Positions 1 to 10,441 are shown, numbered from the stretch's first letter. The stretch is DNA of 64,000 bases from Viola odorata (GCA_963691705.1 OY829542.1:35450579-35514578); one strand, 5' to 3'. Notes: generated from the letters alone by a model not told the origin. Made by a program: numbers and translations.

Positions 1-676
1 CTGTAGGCGTGATACTGTTAGCTAGGGCAAGCTGCAGAGGGTTAACAGAAAATAGTTCACCAATTTCTTCAACATCAGGATCTAGAATATCAATAAAGTT
101 AACACTAGCAAATTTAGAAGGGAAATGCATAGCGTCAAGCATGCTGAATCGAATGATCTCTCTATCAAACTCGAGGCTAATGGATGCATCGTGGACATCT
201 ATCTTTGCTCGGGCAGTCTTGAGGAATGGTCGGCCTAGTAGGACATCGAATGGTTTGGCGCCCTATTCATCTTCCATGCTGATCACATAAAAATTGACAG
301 AGAAGAGGAGGTTGCCAACTTGGACGGGGACGTCCTCAATGACACCTTCTGGATAGATCACCGATCGGTCTGCTAACTGAATGAAGACTCAAGTTGGCTT
401 TAGTGGTCCGAGACCTAAGTTGTTGTAGATCAACAAGGGCAAGATGTTGATACCGACACCTAAATCACACATAGCTTTACCTTTGTCAGTGTCCCCGATT
501 TTACAAGGGATTATGAACATCCCTAGGTCCACACACTTTGGAGGGATTTTTCTCTGAATAACAGTTGAGACATTAACTCCCACGCTAATTTTGTTCACGC
601 CTGTCAGTTTATTTTTGTTAGTGCATAAAGATTTTAGAAACTTAGCATAACGTGGAACGTTTTTGATAGCCTGCAA
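1..676 (-). pseudogene. Athila-like aspartic protease / start of pol of N
   Basis: Minus-strand frames carry PRYAKFLKSLCTNKNKL, then FIIPCKIGD and a stretch ending NNLGLGPLKPT. This is the Athila protease region, where the catalytic motif is normally DLGAS; here it reads CDLGVGINI, so the Ser is not at its usual place. The frame breaks near 388, and the continuation (codons for VLLGRPFLKTARAKIDV near 200-260) is open to the left edge. P at 61217-62160 carries the same domain, which supports the call. The rest of pol lies outside the window. Confidence 0.7.
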
Positions 677-1067
677 AAGTGGAATGTTAATTTGAACCTT
701 ACTGAATAAGTCAAAAATTTCTTTTTCCTCTTTATCCTTTTTCTTTTTGACTAACCTTTGCGGAAATGGGGGTTCGAGGACCTTAATGATGAAGTCTTAA
801 GAGAATTCAGACTTCTCATCAATCTTAATTGGTGTACCTGGTTTCTTGGAGGTGTAGATCTTCTTTTCCTTCTCAATAGTGACCCAACATCATCAACTAC
901 AGGTGTTGAATCTGGGAGTTCAACTTCTTAGGTAAGCTGCTCGCGGTCTGGTAACTATGTACCACTGCGGAGTGTTATGACACATGCTCCGTGTTTAGGG
1001 TTAGCTTCTAGTTGCGGCGGCAGTTGACCTCCGTTCTTCAGTTCTTTCACCTCTGCAGATAAGACAC
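677..1067. other. Gag-protease linker of N
   Basis: No long frame is intact here. The minus strand has lysine/glutamate-rich codons and short fragments, as expected of the variable region between the Athila nucleocapsid and protease. I see no other feature. Confidence 0.4.
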
Positions 1068-2401
1068 TCAACTATTTTTGAAGATCAAGGAAGAGACTAT
1101 GCATATTAGGTACCTCAGCAATTGGGGGCGTGGGCCCCATGGGTCCTTGCGGAGCTTGATACTGATATTGCTGGTTGTTGGAGTAGTTGGGTAGAGGCTT
1201 GAAATTTTGGAGGTTGAAAGGTGGCTGCTGCTGATTCTAGAATGGGTTTTGCGGTTGTGGTTGGCTCGGTCCAGGTTGTTGCCATAGCTCAGGTTTGGGT
1301 GGCGCCAGCCATTGTTGTAATTCTGGGTATAGGGTTCATACTTCCTAGGGGCTCCATTATAATTCCCTACAACATTCACCTCTATCTCGTTTGGGATGTG
1401 AGGACAAACGTTCGTTGGGTGGTCAGTGAAATTACAAAAGCCAGACACCTTGATCTGCACTGGCTGACCGGCAGACATGTTCTGAAGTATTCCAGTAATG
1501 GTGGAAAGTTGATTTTCTATAGTGGCAGACCCGAGCATCATGGACAGTGGGGATTATTTATTCTAACGGCACAACGTTCTTAGCCATAAGTTCTAGAAGA
1601 GCTTTTGCATCAGCAAGGGTTAGAGCAAGTAGGGAACCAAGGTTGGCAGCATCTATCAGGGCTTTATCTCGCCCTCGCAGTCCCTCATAAAAATATTGGA
1701 TAAGAGTGTGGTCAGGAATGTTGTGCGAGGGGTAGAGAGTTTGCATCTTTTTGTATCGGTCATAGTACTGTCCTAGGTTCTCGTTCTCTTTTTGGACAAT
1801 GGATACCAATTGCTTTTTGGTAACGTTGGCCATGTTGGTGGGATAGTACTTTTCTGTGAAGGATTTTAACATATCGGCCCAGCTGGTGATGGATAGAGGG
1901 GGTAGATCATAAAACCAATTGCAAGTGACCACATGAATGCTCTCAACATGGCCTGATTGATGTCCACATCTGCAGGTTTCAGAGCTTCGCAAACAAAGTG
2001 GAGTTGCTGGAGGTGTCGGAGTGCACTCTCCTTGGGGATGCCATGGAACTTGGGTAAATAGTAAAGGACCGAGGACTTAATTATCCAATCGTGAGCCACA
2101 GTAGGCCACGCGATGCACCCAGCGGTGGACTCGGTGGTAGCGTTCAAATCCTCTATGGTCTGGTTATTGACTACTTCTCTATTTTTAGCCATGACTGGTT
2201 GTTCGGGGGGTAGGTTATCTTCAGCGTCTAGAGCGAGCTGCTCGATGTAATCGGGGTTTTCCAAGTGATCAGGGGGGTTCAAGTGGATTTGATGTGGGGG
2301 CTGCAGAAGGACGTTGCTTGGCTAGTTTGCGAGCTAGTCATTTTGTTCTCCAGATTTCTGGGTCGTAAGGCAGTAGAGTTTGTGTTGGAAGACCTTGTCA
2401 T
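1068..2401 (-). pseudogene. gag: Athila-like gag of N, frameshifted
   Basis: This is the capsid/nucleocapsid polyprotein that packages element RNA. The likely start is the ATG at 2399-2401, which leads into a short serine/threonine-rich N-terminus. A frame change near 2280 joins it to the frame containing HLENPDYIEQLALDAEDN. A second frame change near 1920 leads to the retrotrans_gag core (1558-1990: WADMLKSFTEKYYPT, LGQYYDRYKKM, YFYEGLRGRDKALIDAA). A further segment at 1068-1541 has a knuckle-like CNFTDHPTNVCP. The order is that of Athila gag. At least two frameshifts mean it cannot be translated as one protein. Confidence 0.75.
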
Positions 2402-2431
2402 ACAAAAATAAAAGAGAGTTAATATCGTTAA

Positions 2432-2449
2432 TCCTCGGCAACGGCGCCA
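2432..2449 (-). promoter_or_regulatory. Primer-binding site of N
   Basis: The minus strand reads TGGCGCCGTTGCCGAGGA next to the LTR end. This is the long PBS typical of Athila/Tat elements, usually assigned to tRNA-Asp. It fixes the direction of N and the inner LTR edge. Confidence 0.85.
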
Positions 2450-2454
2450 AAATT

Positions 2455-3756
2455 TGATCGGTTGTCGAAGCCATAAAAAATAATAATAAAACCTGCAGTC
2501 AATTGCACAATGAATTGCGTATAGTGGCAACAGGGTCGAACACAGGGATTAAGGGTTAACACTCGATTCAATTTAACAAGCAAGGAAATCCACACAAGAA
2601 AGTAACAAAGGGGGGTTTTGGATGGTTGTTTGATTGTTAATTATCTAAAACAGTAATAAAGAAAGCTAAAGGAAAGAAGAAATCAATAGAGAGAAGGTTC
2701 CCAGTAAGAATCCGTATCCGGTTGCAATTATGGTCAGCCGGTCATCGGTGCAACTATCATCTACCCCTAGCTGATAGACGTGCTATGGGGACCAGGTACG
2801 CTTAGGTCCCCTGCTTACCTTCGTAAGAGAAGCTACCCGAAGGTATGCTTATGGGGTAACCTTGACAGTCCGTCGTCCTCAAGGTACGCTTATGGAGACA
2901 ATACTCGGCTGCCCATGAAGAGGAGGTAAGACACGTATAGGGCGAGACACTCGGTACGCTTGAGGCTCTACCCTAACGATCTATTTAACCCAGCTAGATG
3001 AGACCAAGAACCCGATTACTTCCAGGCTGGTTGTCTACTTTACCCTACAGCTTCGCGTTAGTTATAACCACAAAGATGACTGTAATTCTTTAGTTTAATT
3101 ACTAGTTGATCAAGCTTGCAATCAGTCCTAGATAAATTGACAAGATATTATTAAACGAGATAGATAACAATCAAAGATATATTAAGTACAATTCGACCTC
3201 ACGGCTTCCCTGGCAACCTTCAACGATTCTTACCAAGAACAATGAATTTAGCCACTCATGTTAAAAGAAACAAGAAATAAATAAATAAATTGCATAATTA
3301 AAAAGAAGAAGTGAAGAATAAAGAAATCCTATTTATTACTGGCCGGAGCAAAGCTACGGTTTATTGAAAGTAAAACAGATTGTGTCGGAGGCAGAAGTAG
3401 CGGGAGTATGGCAATGCCAAAGTCTAGAGAGGGAGAGAGATTAAAACCTAAATTGCTAAAAGTATTTATATCTATTACAAAAATAAACTCCTAATCTGAT
3501 TGGAATAATATTCCTCAATTGTCTTCTATTGAGATCGGGATTCTTGGAGGAATTAATGAGCGAATTTGAAGTTTCCTTCTTTCCGATAGTTTCCTTTTCT
3601 CACTAGAAATCTGCCGCATTCTGCGAACATACGACTGCAAGGCCTAGCTGCTCAATTCCTTCAAAAAAGTGATAGAAAATGCCTTTTTTTGTATTTTCCT
3701 CCTAAATAGCCAAGATCTGTAAAAAGTGAAGAAACACAGCACTATCAGTAGCATCA
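2455..3756 (-). repeat. 5' LTR of Athila-like element N
   Basis: The inner edge (plus strand TGATCGG at 2455) lies five bases from the primer-binding site, as expected for a 5' LTR read on the minus strand. The outer edge is placed at 3756 (plus strand GCATCA), so both ends read TGAT...ATCA. The end at 3747 (CTATCA) is an alternative. The length of about 1.3 kb is normal for Athila-type LTRs. It has no coding potential. The mate LTR is outside the window, so the outer edge rests on the TGAT/ATCA ends and on where D's RT resumes. Confidence 0.7.
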
Positions 3757-4137
3757 AGATCTAAAAAGGCTTATAAAATGAGGTGAAATTATGCACATTA
3801 ACTGTTCTATCAATGGAATGGCCATACTTTACAGTGATTCAGTTGGCTGCTCGACAATCCACACACATGCGTCACAATCCATCCTTTTTAGGCACAAATA
3901 TGACAGTTACTGCACAAGGAGACAAGCTCTCTCTCACATAACCACGGCTAAGAAGCTCATCTACTTGCCTCTACATCTCCTTAGTCTCTTTGGGATTACT
4001 TCTATAGGCCGGTCAGTTTGGAATGGTTGATCCGGGCTCAAAGTTGATTTGATGCTCAATACCTCAAATTGGTGGTAAGCCCAGAGGCATCTCTTCTAGA
4101 AAAAACATCTTTGAATTCCTGCAAGAGAAAATAAATA
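3757..4137 (-). pseudogene. RT fragment of D
   Basis: The minus strand encodes LQEFKDVF, a GLPPI linker, then [19 protein letters not shown] and RMCVDCRAAN, which is the N-terminal half of a gypsy reverse transcriptase. It is truncated before the YxDD catalytic box by the LTR of N. A stop falls in the RCRA..ITVKY block and the last codons are eroded. It continues upstream at 8513 across element A: the linker ending there in DSTPPSI joins to LQEFKDVF here. This is clear evidence that A landed in this gene. Confidence 0.8.
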
Positions 4138-4602
4138 TGATAAGATACAGACTTCTGGAGAATCGGGGGTGAGGATTATGGCGGCTCGGAGCTACTGTAA
4201 TCGTCGTCGGGTATACCTACAAAGCGCCGGAGGGGGGGCTCCGGCGTAGACACTCCGATGCTTAAGTTAGTAAGGCTGTTCCAAATGGCAGAGGTTCGAG
4301 TAGGGATCTTAGGCTTACCTCTTATCTTGAGTGGTGGGGTATTTATCGGCAGAGTGTGGGCGTTATCTTGGGAAGATAACGCCTCGAGTGACGTCATGAC
4401 TGACCTGGGATGGGATGACGCCGTGCGCATGAGTAGATAATGCGTGAGACCCCCCCTCCGCTGATGTCAACCATCCCAGGGTTCTTCTCTTCTTGAGGGG
4501 GCGATAACCCCCACGGTTGGCGCCTGGCAGACAATGTAGTGTTCCGGTCTTAACGCTGGTATGAAGACAGAAATAACCTTGGGATTGCCTTAATTGTTAT
4601 CA
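4138..4602 (-). repeat. 3' LTR of A (left)
   Basis: It begins TGATAAG and ends TTATCA on the plus strand. It is nearly identical over most of its length to 8036-8512. It holds a G-rich hairpin (4225-4246) and a minus-strand TATA-like box (tatttat near 4340). On the minus strand it is the downstream LTR. Confidence 0.9.
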
Positions 4603-4746
4603 CAAGCCCAACTGAAAATGAGACTGAGTGTTTACCAAGTGCTAATGCTTCTTCTCGTTTCCGCGTCATGCTTGATGGGTCTCGAGATAACGGGATGGCG
4701 TGATTTTTTGAGGGACACGTATCCTCAATCGTCTTCCCTTTGGGCC

Positions 4747-4754
4747 TATAAATT
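4747..4754 (+). promoter_or_regulatory. TATA box of antisense gene a1 in A
   Basis: TATAAATT lies 58 bp before the a1 start codon. The same box is at the same place in B (11937) and C (49819), each followed by related sequence. This indicates a dedicated plus-strand core promoter just inside the LTR. Confidence 0.6.
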
Positions 4755-4811
4755 TGAAGTTCCACCGCGTAGAATTCACATCTTTTTAGCGCCTTTCTCA
4801 GCATTTTCATC

Positions 4812-5195
4812 ATGGATTAACTGACAAGGAATTTCTTGATCTCCAAAGCCCACACTCTAAAGAATCTGACTGAGGCCGATGTTGGTTTCCTAGAAACCAT
4901 GGCGAGGAAAACTTCTGAGGATATCATGGAGCTCCAGGGGATGATGACCCCTCTCCTATCCAGGCAACTCGCGACTTCCTTGGAGGACTTCAACCCCTTG
5001 GAGAGCGTGACAAAGCTGGCCGCCACCGTCTCCCACATCGAGGTGGTGATCACCATGCTGCGGCAGATGAAAGACTTGCTGGGGTATTGCTTGAAGGGCA
5101 TGAGGGTCTGTTCCTCTGAATTGACCTATGTTGCGGATGCGCTGAGGGAGATTCCCACTGTGCTGGGGGAGGACGATGCTGGGTCCAATGCTTGA
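4812..5195 (+). pseudogene. a1 in A: small helical protein gene, antisense to gag-pol, one nonsense codon
   Basis: This is the first gene of the antisense cassette. I do not recognise a family. The start codon at 4812 matches the B and C copies. The frame is 384 nt to the TGA at 5195, the same length as both relatives. The third codon is TAA here, where B has GAG and C has GGT. Conserved blocks include NFLISK, TLKNL, TSED, SLEDF.PLE, EVVITML and ADALRE, with an acidic tail. The pattern suggests an all-helical protein of about 14 kDa without membrane segments. A polyadenylation-like aataaa follows at 5282. The constant length with only one break argues that the ancestral gene was under constraint. 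Confidence 0.7.
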
Positions 5196-5727
5196 CCGCT
5201 CGCTGCTGTCATCGCTTCCCTTTATTTTCTTTTATATATTCTCAATGTGTAAGCGGATGTATGCTTCGGGCCGTTAGGCCATAAATAAAGTATCTTTTCA
5301 TTATCTTGTGTTTTTCTTCTTTCTTTTTGCAACATGCCAATTGACGTTTCAGTTGAGTGCCACATCAGCCTAACTGAAAATGAGTCTGCCATTGGTTAGA
5401 CTTCTATAGCGCTTGTTTTTCCTTGTTTGCCAGGTGGTGAAGGTTATTCTCGCGAACTGTTCTGCTTTAATTTCGCGCCTCCTCCTTAGTATCAACTGAT
5501 TGGGTGGTTTTTTGGTGTCTCTTGATCAGTGAGAAATTCTGATAGGCGTGATCACAAGATCCGATTCTGTAATTAAGATCGTTCTTCTCGAAGCGCATTG
5601 ATTTCTCTCAAAAATTGTACGAGAAGAGGGGAAGGCCTCTGCGCTTCAACTACTTAATGGGGTTTTTTCTTCTTTTTCCTATTCATATTCTTCTTCACAT
5701 TTCTCCATTGAGATTACTTAAGATTCC

Positions 5728-6147
5728 ATGCCTGATTCGTATTTCATGGATGTCATTGAGCGCGAGTCTCAACCGACTCCTCCGACTTCGCCAGATTCCG
5801 ACAATCTTCCTTCACCGCGTCTGAAAAGGCGACCTGCCCGACGCAAGGGACGTAAGAGGCCGAAGACGAAGGCCTTCGAGGCAACCAGCGCACCTTTTGA
5901 CCTCTATGTCCCTACTGTTCGGAGGGGCGATGAGTTGTTTCCTCACATCAGTCATTTCATGGAAGGGGGTTCCTCCAGCGACATCGGTGTCAAGGTAGTG
6001 GCTCCCGTCACTAAGAGGGAGCCAAGTCCGCCAAAGCCCGGTCGAGAGAAAATGGCTGACGAGCCTTTCCCTTTCGCTGACGAGGAGTTTCCGCCTTCAG
6101 ATGGAGATAACTCCTACTAGCCTTCTTACTGGCCTGACGAGGATTAA
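5728..6147 (+). pseudogene. a2 in A: acidic/proline-rich protein with basic patch
   Basis: This is the second antisense-cassette gene, of unknown function. The chosen start (5728) aligns with 12880 in B and 50597 in C. The protein opens MPDSYFMDV, followed by a Pro/Thr/Ser-rich run (PTPPTSPDSDNLPSP), then an Arg/Lys patch (LKRRPARRKGRKRPK) that could be a nuclear localisation signal, and an acidic C-terminus. The family normally ends in YWPDED. Here a TAG at 6118 cuts the last ten codons, which are still readable after it. A weak TATA-like element (ctacttaatggg near 5648) precedes it. Confidence 0.6.
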
Positions 6148-6638
6148 CCTTTACACACCATGCACATTGTAGATGCCGTATGGCTTATCATGAATAACAT
6201 TTTTGGTTCTTACTTTCTTGCTGTTATACTCCGCGTTAACTTCTACAGTCCTTAAACAGTTAACGCTGAGCAATGAGTTATCGCTCGAGGCAACCGTTCT
6301 TCACTTTCCAATCGCTAACCGCCTTCCTTCAAGGATATAAATGGTTAGCCATAAGTATTCCTCTGAGGCCGGTCCACGTGTCATTTTCTGCTTTGCGCGT
6401 GTCTTGTTTTCACAGGTCGCTCAGTCACTGAGTTTTGACCTTTAAAAGGAAATAACTACTTTCTACTCACACTTTTACTCGTGCTTCGAATTTTTCTCCG
6501 TTATTCTTTCTTTCTGCTTCTTCTTTTGCTAAAGGGAAATTCCTTCAACCGTTCGTCAGCGCCGACGGTCTATTCATCGGTTTCTTCCTCAAGGTATTTT
6601 GCTCCTCTTTCGCTCTAGTTTTCTTTTACTGGTTCGCT

Positions 6639-7720
6639 ATGTGTCACACTAGAGCTACCAAGGGTTTTCAGAGACCCTTAGATCCAGAGGTTGAAAGAAC
6701 GCACAATATTTTTTTGTTCGAGATAATTCTGAGGGCCGAATTAGAGAATCATGGTATCACCTTCCCCCCGACCATATTCCTCTCATTCCTGAGGACGGTT
6801 TTTGACTTCATGACCCGTTGTGGGGGAAGTATAGGCTATTTTATTTCAAAATGTTCCTCTATGGCTTCCGTTTCCTAGTTCATGCTTCTGTAGAGAAATT
6901 ATTGCGCCAATATGATCTTAATCCCGCCCAGATAACTCCTTTTTCTTGGTGTGGGATTTATGCTTTTCTTCGCGCTTGTGAGATGAAGAGTATCTTCACT
7001 CCATCCGTCAATTTAATGTGCAAGTTCTTTAGCCTGAGTTGTCGTAACTGCCTGATCGATATCGCCCCGATGTGAAATGACGCGTTAGTGCAGTCGTTCT
7101 GGCAGAAGTTTCAGGGCTTCGAGGAGGTTGTGGCCGATTGGTAGAGCAATTTCTTCGTCCTCGAACTGCCTTTCCGTCCGTGGCGCGGGGGATTTAATCG
7201 AGAAATTACTAATGCCGCCTAGGAAAATCCAGTAGTGTTGTCTAGGGGTGAGTTGACTCAGGTTAACGCCTTGCCAAAGATAAATACATCTTTCCGTATT
7301 CGAGATTTTGCCTTGTACAAGCGTTTGGAAGAGTGCGTTATAGGTAAGTTTTTATCTTCTCCCGTTATCGCTTTAACTTGCTTGCTGTTCTAACACACTT
7401 CATTGGCAGAAAATGGTGAGGGTCGATCACCTGGAATGAATAATGCTCCTTTGAACGTGGTGTCGCTCCAAACGCTACCAGCCTCTCCCCCTCCCGAGGG
7501 TCCCAGCCGTCAAAGTACTCCGTCGAAGAAGAAAAGGACTAAAACAGTCGCAGGGATAGGGCGCGGTATTCCTGCTCGAGCCTCTCATTTTCTTGACAAT
7601 TGGTTACCGGTTCGAGGCAAAGAAGCAACTTTGAGTCGACCCGTAACTAGGATAACTGATAGCGACAGTGAGGATATGGATATCGAGATAGAGCTTCGCC
7701 ATGCTTTCCAACATGAATCC
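6639..7720 (+). pseudogene. a3 in A: PF04195-like gene, truncated, one intron
   Basis: Exon 1 starts at 6639 (MCHTRATKGFQRPLDPEVER). After a frame change near 6765 it carries the PF04195-like core YFKMFLYGFRF, LNPAQITPFSWCG, FLRACE (6838-7075). Several stops follow. An intron at 7344-7409 (TAG|GTAAGT ... TTGGCAG) joins in phase 1 to exon 2 (7410 on), which encodes GEGRSPG, an SPPP-rich linker, KKKRTK and an acidic SDSEDMD block. At about 7720 the sequence switches to reverse-oriented gag, so the coiled-coil half is missing. PF04195 is annotated only as a gypsy-associated domain and its biochemical role is unknown. Confidence 0.7.
7344..7409 (+). other. Intron of a3 in A
   Basis: This 66-bp interval has donor TAG|GTAAGT, a ttctaacac branch-like site near 7388 and acceptor TTGGCAG. 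The same intron, at the same codon phase, is at 18748-18812 in B and 52093-52155 in C. Confidence 0.75.
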
Positions 7721-7948
7721 CCTCGGAGGAGGAGTGGAGAAACTGGATCACGCCATCTAAGATAGAGGGATGTTCACCTGGGAGGTGGGCGTTCCTCCTA
7801 TTGGTCTGAAAGAGAGATCTGAAGATTCTGGAGTAATCTCCTGCATCGTGGTACAAACTTCAGCAGTGGCAAAAGGAAAAGGTTGTCGACGAATCATAAA
7901 AGGAATGCCAGAGGATGGAGGTTGTGTGGACTCTGAATCAGAAGCCAT
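7721..7948 (-). pseudogene. gag: gag N-terminal remnant of A
   Basis: The minus-strand ATG at 7946-7948 opens MASDSESTQPPSSG, with an FPFATAE segment after about 25 residues. The same start region lies at 57690 in C and 37605 in B. Only this leader part of gag remains; the frame ends at the deletion joint with a3. It lies just downstream of the PBS, as expected. Confidence 0.7.
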
Positions 7949-8013
7949 GATCCTTCCGATCTTCCAAGAAAGACAGAGCTTGGCTATTAAGGACGCTCAC
8001 TTAATAAACCAAA

Positions 8014-8032
8014 GCTCTCAATGAAAGCACCA
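8014..8032 (-). promoter_or_regulatory. Primer-binding site of A
   Basis: Minus strand TGGTGCTTTCATTGAGAGC follows the LTR end after two or three bases. The same 19 bases occur in B (37670-37688) and C (57756-57774), which ties the three into one lineage. I cannot assign the primer tRNA with confidence. Confidence 0.75.
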
Positions 8033-8035
8033 GTT

Positions 8036-8512
8036 TGATAAGATACGGACTCTGGAGAATCGGGGGTGAGGATTATGGCCGCTCGGAGCTACTGTAATCG
8101 TCGTCGGGTATACCTGCAAAGTGCCGGAGGGGGGCTCCGGCGTAGACACTCCGATGCTTAAGTTAGTAAGGCTGTTCCAAATGGCAGAGGTTCGAGTAGC
8201 GATCTTAGGCTTACCTCTCATCTTGAGTGGTGGGGTATTTATAGGCAGAGCGTCGGCGTTACCTCTAGGGGGTGGGCGTTATCTTGGGAAGATAATGCCT
8301 CGAGTGACGTCATGACTGACTTGGGATGGGATGACGCCGTGCGCATGAGTAGATAACGGGTGAGACTCCGCTGATGCCGACTATCCCAGGGTTCTTCTCT
8401 TCTTGAGGGGGCGGCAACCCCCACGGCTAGCACCTGGCAGACAATGTAGTGTTCCGGTCTTAACGCTGGTATGAAGATGGAAATACCCTTGGGATTGCCT
8501 TAATTGTTATCA
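8036..8512 (-). repeat. 5' LTR of A (right)
   Basis: It is the mate of 4138-4602 and 12 bp longer, mainly through a short insertion near 8262-8280. The minus-strand TATA-like sequence CTATAAATACCCC (about 8232-8246) would drive the gag direction. It adjoins the PBS at 8014-8032. Confidence 0.9.
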
Positions 8513-9488
8513 AAATAGAAGGAGGGGTAGAATCGATATGGTTAGGATCCGATGTGCTTAGGCATAAAGGCCGAAAATGAAGAAAAATTAGGGGACGACT
8601 TGTGCCAAATTTTGATTTTTGCGTGCATAATGCTTGCCTCACATCTCTCCCTCTGGCAAAAGCACTCAATTTATTTTTGTTTTCCTCTCCTTTTGATTTA
8701 TAATGGCCACTCTCTGCATGCTCGCTCTTTTCATGCATGTGTATTCCTCTCGCATGCTCTCTCTTTTCATGCGGGCTATTTTTGTCACTATCTCTCTTAC
8801 CATGCTCACTCTTTTCACGAGGGCTGTTTAGCTCACCAATTCTCTCTTTGTTTTTAATGATCAACTCTCCTCTTTTTCTCTTAAGAGTTCTAGCGATCTC
8901 AAACTCGGAAAATGCCTTCACTAGCCATTGTTGGTCCTTAGAGACTTGCAATGGTGTCAAAGGAGCAAGGGTAAATTTTTGGCCATCTTTTACCAACTTA
9001 TATCGGTTGCTCCTTCCATCATGAATGGCTTCTCTATCATACTACCATGGTCTTCCAAGGAGGATGTGACTCGATTGCATCAGCACCACATCACAAAGAA
9101 CTTCATCTTTATAACTTCCAATAGAGAACGTAACCACAACTTGCTTCGTCACCTTCAGCTCTCCTTCATTTGTCATCCAATGGAGTAAATAGTGTTCTAG
9201 ATGTCTTGTAGTTGGAAGGCTTAATTTGTTTATAAGTAGGGAAATCACACAAATTATGCAACTTCCATTATCGATAATTAGGGAACACATCCTATTCGCC
9301 ACCAAGCAACGAGTGTGAAACAAATTCTAGCGTTTCTCACTATCACTTCTGTCCACCTTGCTTTGCACCCAAACTGTGCTGAATGACAAACGCCTTGGAG
9401 TGCTTACGCTCACCGTGGGCTGATGCGTGTGGTGTTGGCGGCTCGATCACTATAGCGCGCACTAAGGTGTCGCGCTGCGTTGTGTACC
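8513..9488 (-). pseudogene. gag C-terminus, protease and linker of D
   Basis: Read on the minus strand, 9488-9324 holds broken gag C-terminal codons. Then comes a protease block (9323-9042: LIIDNGSC active-site motif; LLHWMTNEGELKVTKQ; HILLGRPW). A highly charged linker follows with repeats of the HEKSEH type (8640-8860), then ARGRDVRQALCTQKS. F has the same order at 22482-23250. The catalytic Asp is present in DNGS. The protease is cut from RT by element A at 8512, and its upstream gag is cut by E at 9489. Stop codons separate gag from protease. Confidence 0.75.
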
Positions 9489-10441
9489 TGATACGATCTC
9501 GGTTCGTATGGAAGGATGGAGACCGAATCTAGCCCTCTTTGGGAGGTTGGTGTTGATGATTTATGGAGAAGATAACGTCGCAAGAAGAAGATGCGAATAT
9601 GGTGATGAATATGCGGAAGATGGTGGAAGTGTTTAATGGATGAATAAATATTAGATTGATGGATTAAACAAATAAGTAACTCACAACTACAACAAACCCT
9701 CCTAACAACTTGGTTAGGCAACCTTGTTACAATAACTATGAGGTTCTCTACTCTAGATTGACCCTCTCAAGAACATGCTTGAGTAACCCGATTCATGAGG
9801 AAGATAAAGATAAACAAGAAAACCCTAAATGAGCACTTAAGGTGCATTTGTTCTTTGTAGAGGAGAAAACTCAACAAAACAAAGACCATTACAAAAGAGC
9901 TATCTCTAGCTATTTATACTAGGTTTAGTTGCAAGGGAAAACCCCTAAATACCCTTAACAAAACGGCTTGGACGTCCTCCTTTTCAGCCTATGGACCTCT
10001 GGCGGTATGCCGTTAGCCATGCTCTAACTCTGGCGGCCGCCAGCCTTTAATCCCTCACAACCATTTCCAGGGCCGCCGCCTGGATCCTGGAGGTATGCCA
10101 CTAGGCACTATCTCCCTTCTTCTCGCTGAATGTGTGCGGGCAAAGGTGGGCCACACGGGTGGCCTTTCACGGGCGAGACATGACGGGACCACGCTTGTAT
10201 CACCAGGCCACGCGGGTGGCCTTTCGAGGGCGAGGTGTGCACATATGGATGGATCCATGCTCGTATCAGTGCCTAGGGTTCACCTCGGTAACCTTCAGTT
10301 TGTACGCGTTCTCCGCTACAACGACTCCTTTCCCTTTATCCTTCTAGTCGGGGCATACTTAATGCCTAAGGGCTTGAAGTGTCTTTTTGAGCTGGCTGCC
10401 CAAGCGATACACTCTCCTTTGATGGATCCACACTCGTATCA
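9489..10441 (-). repeat. 3' LTR of E, with apparent captured flank
   Basis: Bases 9489-10268 match the 5' LTR at 39897-40602. The remaining 173 bp (10269-10441) match D gag at 40603-40800, then end in a second copy of the LTR terminus (ggatccacactcgtatca). A good purine tract on the minus strand (AAGCGGGATGGGA) adjoins 10441, and just before it are codons like DSRMNLLKAGWDD, typical of a pol end. So 10441 is the functional outer U3 edge. Confidence 0.65.

Larger units (their letters stand above)
1..3756 (-). mobile_element. N: Athila-like LTR retrotransposon, 5' part, running off the left edge
   Basis: On the minus strand the order is LTR (3756 to 2455), PBS, gag (from about 2401) and protease (to base 1), as in Athila-clade Ty3/gypsy elements. 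RT, RNase H, integrase and the second LTR lie outside the window. The right edge falls in the RT frame of element D, next to codons for the conserved Arg-Ser of the RT 'DLRSGY' block, so N was inserted into D. Bases 3757-3761 (agatc) would be one copy of the target-site repeat; the other copy is not visible. Gag is frameshifted, so this copy is probably dead. Confidence 0.8.
4138..8512 (-). mobile_element. A: Tat-type element with antisense genes, gag-pol mostly deleted
   Basis: This 4.4-kb element is bounded by LTRs 4138-4602 and 8036-8512 and flanked by the repeat AAATA (4133-4137, 8513-8517). The PBS (8014-8032) and gag start (7948) are on the minus strand, so the retroviral direction is minus. 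The plus strand carries a1, a2 and the first part of a3. At about 7720 the a3 second exon meets minus-strand gag, with a short shared cccctcgg at the join. Removed are the rest of a3, all of a4, and all of pol plus most of gag. It is non-autonomous, and the cassette genes here carry stop codons. Confidence 0.85.

Noticed and set aside
1221..1583. Plus-strand frame opposite the gag of N
   Set aside because: Shadow of the minus-strand gag; no start context, promoter or homologue in P.
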